Shown here in pieces: positions 60,995 to 64,000 of a stretch of DNA of 64,000 bases. Positions within the stretch are counted from its first letter, which is position 1; each line of letters starts with the position of its first letter. This DNA comes from Streptomyces sp. NBC_00704 (GTDB taxonomy: Bacteria; Actinomycetota; Actinomycetes; Streptomycetales; Streptomycetaceae), in contig NZ_CP109000.1 of the NCBI RefSeq assembly GCF_036226605.1, forward strand, positions 1,178,001 to 1,242,000. The letters run 5' to 3'. The notes under the pieces were generated by a model. That model was not told the DNA's origin, did not search any database, and saw only the letters and a list, made by a program, of their open reading frames with translations. Position numbers and translations under genes: made by a program.

Positions 60995-61158
60995 GGCCGG
61001 GCCGGGCCGGGCCAGGCCAGGCCAGGCCAGGTCGAGTCGGGTCGGGTCGGGTCGGGTCGGGCCAGGCCAGGCCAGGTCGGGTCGGGCCAGGCCAGGCCAG
61101 GTCGGGTCGGGTCGGGTCGGGCCAGGTCGGGTCGGGCCGGGCCGGGTCGGGTCGGGCC
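60995..61158. repeat. RGGYC pentanucleotide array (about 33 units)
   Basis: A run of 5-bp units (A/G)GG(T/C)C, e.g. GGGTC, GGGCC, AGGCC, AGGTC, uninterrupted for about 164 bp. The periodicity and strand G-richness are striking. The 730-bp gap 60578-61307 also contains an imperfect duplication of about 50 bp near 61168-61290; no gene found. Confidence 0.85.
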
Positions 61159-61307
61159 CCGCGGACGCAGCGGGATGTCAGCCGCGTCCGGGCACGAGCG
61201 GCCGCCCGTGGACGTCGCGCGGCGCAGGAAGCGTCAGCCGCGCCCGGCTGCCGACGGCCGTCCCTGGACGTGGCACGTCGTCGCGGCTGTGCGACGGCTC
61301 CCCCGGC

Positions 61308-62825
61308 TCACCCCAGGGCGGCGGGTTCCGGCGTGCCCACGGGCCAGGTGTGGACGGGCTCCCCGAGGTGCATCAGCTCCGCGTAGCGCCGGGTGGTCGC
61401 GGCCAGCGCCGCCTCGCGGGACAGGCCGGTCTCCAGCGCCCGGTGGAACGTGGCCACCTGCCAGGTCGCGCCGTTGACGCGCCGCCGGCAGCGCTCGTCG
61501 ATGACCCCCAGGTACAGGTCGCGGTCGGCGGGCTCCACGCCCCACGCGTCCAGCCCCGCCTCAGCCAGCGGCAGCAGCTCGTCCCGGACGAGGCTCACCG
61601 CGTCCACCTCGACCAGGCCGCCGAGCCGGCCACGCCGGGGCCATTGCAGGCGCGCGTCGATCCCGTCGCGGCAGGCCGCCTCGAAGTTGGCGGCGGCCGT
61701 CTCGAACGGCAGCCGGGACCACACCGGCCGGGACTCCTCCGCGAGCGACCGCACGAGGCCGTAGTAGAAGGCCGCGTTGGCGATCACGTCCGTCACGGTC
61801 GGCCCGGCGGGCAGGACCCGGTTCTCCACCCGCAGGTGCGGAACGCCGTCGGCGATGCCGTAGACGGGCCGGTTCCAGCGGTACACCGTGCCGTTGTGCA
61901 GCACGAGTTCGGCGAGCGAGGGCACCCCGCCGGCGTCCAGGACCTCCAGCGGGTCCTCGTCGTCGCAGATCGGCAGCAGCGGCGGGAAGTAGCGCAGGTT
62001 CTCCTCGAACAGCTCGTGGGCCGAGCTGATCCACCGCTCCCCGAACCACGTCCGCGGCCGCACGCCCTGCGCCTGGAGTTCCGGCGGCCGGGTGTCGGTG
62101 GCCTGCTGGAACAGCGGGGGACGCGACTCCCGCCACAGCTCGTGACCGAACAGGAAGGGAGAGTTGGCGCCGACGGCGATCTGCGGCGCGGTCACCGCCT
62201 GCGCCGCGTTCCACACCGCGGGGAAGCGGGCGGGCGTGACCTGGAGGTGGAGCTGCACGGAGGTGCAGGCCGCCTCGGGCACGATCGACTTCGAGGTGCA
62301 CGACAGCCGCTCGACCCCGTCGATCTCCAGGGCGAAGTCCTCGCCGCGCGCGGCGACGATCTGGTCGTTGAGGAGGGTGTAACGGTCGACGTCGGAAAGG
62401 TTGGTCGACACCAGGTCGTCCCGGTCGAGCGTCGGCAGAATACCGATCATCACGATTCCGGCGTCGACCTCGCCCGCCTTTCGGTGGGCATATGCCAGCG
62501 ACGTGCTGATTTCCTCCGCGAGCCTGTCGAATACCCGGCCGCCCAATCGGTGTGGGGCTATGTTGACTTCCAGGTTGAACATGGCGAGTTCTGTTTGGAA
62601 ATCCCGGCTCGCGATCCTCTCCAGTACCTCGCCGTTCAACATTTTCGGCTGACCGTCCGCGCCCGCCAGATTCAGTTCGATCTCAAGTCCCATGAGGTTC
62701 TTGGGGCGGTCGAAGCGCTTCTGGGCCAGCAGTCGCTCGAGCCCCGTCAGACACCGTCGGAGCTTGTCCCGGTAGTGCTGACGATCGGACAGGTCGAATG
62801 CGCCTGCCACGACCTTCTCGCCCAT
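61308..62825 (-). CDS. Glutamate-cysteine ligase-like protein (GCS2/EgtA group)
   Basis: A 505-residue ATP-grasp-like GCS2 family protein. PKNLMGLEIELNLAGADGQP (residues about 42-61) carries the catalytic-type Glu/Glu pair; HRLGGRVFDRLAEE, SVQLHLQV and RVENRVLPAGPT are conserved. EgtA makes gamma-glutamylcysteine; in streptomycetes with mycothiol this group may act in ergothioneine or unknown ligations. ATG at 62825 with GGAGGG upstream. The 566-bp stretch 62826-63391 is gene-free apart from promoters. Confidence 0.87.
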   Translation of the reverse strand: MGEKVVAGAFDLSDRQHYRDKLRRCLTGLERLLAQKRFDRPKNLMGLEIELNLAGADGQPKMLNGEVLERIASRDFQTELAMFNLEVNIAPHRLGGRVFDRLAEEISTSLAYAHRKAGEVDAGIVMIGILPTLDRDDLVSTNLSDVDRYTLLNDQIVAARGEDFALEIDGVERLSCTSKSIVPEAACTSVQLHLQVTPARFPAVWNAAQAVTAPQIAVGANSPFLFGHELWRESRPPLFQQATDTRPPELQAQGVRPRTWFGERWISSAHELFEENLRYFPPLLPICDDEDPLEVLDAGGVPSLAELVLHNGTVYRWNRPVYGIADGVPHLRVENRVLPAGPTVTDVIANAAFYYGLVRSLAEESRPVWSRLPFETAAANFEAACRDGIDARLQWPRRGRLGGLVEVDAVSLVRDELLPLAEAGLDAWGVEPADRDLYLGVIDERCRRRVNGATWQVATFHRALETGLSREAALAATTRRYAELMHLGEPVHTWPVGTPEPAALG

Positions 62826-63391
62826 CGAAGCGTCCCTCCTCGTGCGGCGGCCGGCCGTCTGCGTCCGCCGGGTGTCCCTGACAGGAAGGATGATGCCCAG
62901 CCCGGCGCATCGATAACGTCCCCGGCCGCCCCCGGCACCCGCTACGCTGACCGAAATCCGTCCGCCGCGTTCCCATGGCACATTCCCCGGGCATGCGGCA
63001 GGAGGCGCTTTCACTCATCAAGGTCTCGTGAAAAACGCCGACGAGAATGGGCCGACCGCTACGCGCGCATAATGCGAGGTCACCACGGTATGGCCCCCGG
63101 TGAACCGGGACGATTTCCGCGTATCGGCGACCGGATGAACCCTTGCCGGATATCCGCGGATCGACTAGACGAAACACCGTCTGAACACATGTCGTATAAA
63201 CTCCGCGGACAAGGCAGAGAAGGTTGGCGCCCACGGTCGAAGGAGCCTGTCGTCGAGGTGACGGCAGGCCGCTCGCGCACCCGAGCCCCCAGGCCGGGCC
63301 CCCGCCTCTCCGACCCCCCGAGAGCTAGCTGACAGCGCCGTCCGCCCCCGCCCTCGCGCCACCGTGCCTGTCGAATGAGAGGCGACCCACC

Positions 63392-63982
63392 ATGCCTTTG
63401 CATGTCCCCCCGGCTCCCGCGCCCGCCCTGCGCTCCGTCCTCACGGCACTCGGTTCCCCCACCGCGGTCCGTGAGATTCGCACGCCCGCCCTGCGCACCG
63501 CCCGGCAGGAGGCCGTCCCGGACCATCCGCTGCCCCTGCACGTACTGGACGCGATCGGCGCGCAGGGCGTGGCCGAGACCCGGCTGGCCGGCTGGCGCTT
63601 CCTGATCCGCTGCGACGAGCGCGCCGTGGCCGCGGCCGAGACCCGGCTCACCCCGGACGGCTGGACGTTCTCGCACTTCTTCGAGGGCCCCTACATCGCC
63701 TCCACCGAACGCGCCCTGCGCCAGGCCGAGTCGGCGGCCCAGCCGTACCAGGCCCGGCTGCTCTCGGTGCCCGGGCTCTACATGCTGACCCTCTGGCTGC
63801 ACGGCGACTGCGCCTCCGACGGCACCACGGGGCGCCCCGACCCGACCGATCTGCTGATCCCGCTCGCCCCGGCGCCCCCCGGCATCGCCGCCCACCGCCC
63901 GCACCGCGTCGCCGAACTCCTCCCGGTGCTCACGCTTCGCGTGGCCCCGGCGCCTCCGCCGCTCCTCGGCTCCCCCGCCTGA
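63392..63982 (+). CDS. Conserved hypothetical protein (196 aa)
   Basis: A soluble protein without recognised motif. The middle (ETRLAGWRFLIRCDERAVAAAETRLTPDGWTFSHFFEGPYIASTERAL) has alternating strands and helices and is conserved in streptomycetes; the ends are Pro/Ala-rich. ATG at 63392 with GAGGCGAC upstream at long spacing. Function unknown. Followed by the window end. Confidence 0.75.
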   Translation: MPLHVPPAPAPALRSVLTALGSPTAVREIRTPALRTARQEAVPDHPLPLHVLDAIGAQGVAETRLAGWRFLIRCDERAVAAAETRLTPDGWTFSHFFEGPYIASTERALRQAESAAQPYQARLLSVPGLYMLTLWLHGDCASDGTTGRPDPTDLLIPLAPAPPGIAAHRPHRVAELLPVLTLRVAPAPPPLLGSPA

Positions 63983-64000
63983 CCCATCCCGGCCCGGCCC

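Noticed and set aside
60995..61158. CRISPR array
   Set aside because: The repeat unit is only 5 bp with no spacers and no cas genes.
61308..63014. GCS2-like protein starting at 63014
   Set aside because: The upstream extension is not conserved and lacks a ribosome site; ATG 62825 has GGAGGG and fits the family start.
62826..63391. Small ORFs in the 566-bp gap, e.g. an 18-residue frame at 62974
   Set aside because: No ribosome site or homologue; likely chance.

Overview
The window is very GC-rich with dense short-spaced genes on both strands, frequent GTG starts, 4-bp ATGA/GTGA overlaps, scarce TTA codons and several leaderless-looking promoters. With its gene set (divergent third-type EF-Tu, large ATPase LuxR regulators, Rieske lipoprotein, DUF885, PadR, MocR, HipA-like/DUF3037 pair) it is almost certainly a Streptomyces (or close relative) chromosome. 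No rRNA, tRNA, CRISPR array, prophage or antibiotic gene cluster is seen.

Layout. 0-9.4 kb: a DUF885 peptidase, a divergent rhodanese / Lrp-AsnC pair, the SbcD-SbcC nuclease operon, a YigZ/IMPACT protein, and a SixA-like phosphatase coupled to a CysRS-like paralogue. 9.5-16.2 kb: CoA-binding protein, a divergent XRE-cupin regulator / EamA exporter pair with two perfect operator-like palindromes, two left-handed beta-helix proteins (acyltransferase, gamma-carbonic anhydrase), DedA, and a multi-domain sigma-like / zinc-finger / TM / ricin-lectin protein. 16.3-22.9 kb: an unusual leader with small coupled ORFs before GalU, a thioesterase, a Gln/Pro-rich membrane protein, a spermidine-synthase-like protein, a tuf3-type EF-Tu and a TVP38/VTT protein. 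23.4-26.2 kb: a translationally coupled catabolic operon (Gfo/Idh oxidoreductase, PmoA/DUF6807, cupin) with a LacI-type operator.

26.7-28.8 kb: uppP followed by a roughly 1.2-kb inserted segment holding an IS481 transposase remnant and a Phd-type antitoxin / RelE-like toxin operon; a second diverged copy of the uppP 3' end lies on its far side. 29-34.6 kb: small proteins, apolipoprotein N-acyltransferase (Lnt) overlapping a Gfo/Idh gene, DinB, a lipoprotein and a TPR-like protein, with minisatellites. 34.7-41.7 kb: uracil-DNA glycosylase, a peptide-type ABC binding lipoprotein, a two-gene FabG/SDR operon, the HipA-like kinase-DUF3037 pair, a Tat-exported Rieske lipoprotein and an isochorismatase-like protein. 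41.8-51.7 kb: several divergent regulator/target pairs (LysR-EamA, MocR-flavin oxidase genes, PadR-SDR).

51.7-58.5 kb: a glutamine amidotransferase, then a leftward run of small membrane proteins (DUF7144, SHOCT/PLDNc, HdeD-like DUF308, a 65-aa protein, another membrane protein) and a 915-aa LAL/MalT LuxR regulator. Two of these genes share a CTCACC-N7-GGTGAG dyad followed by arrays of GGTGAG half-sites; this possible regulon and the uppP insertion are the two strongest candidates for something undescribed. 58.9-64 kb: PhzF, a CPBP protease, a glutamate-cysteine-ligase-like enzyme and a conserved hypothetical, separated by minisatellites including a 5-bp RGGYC array.
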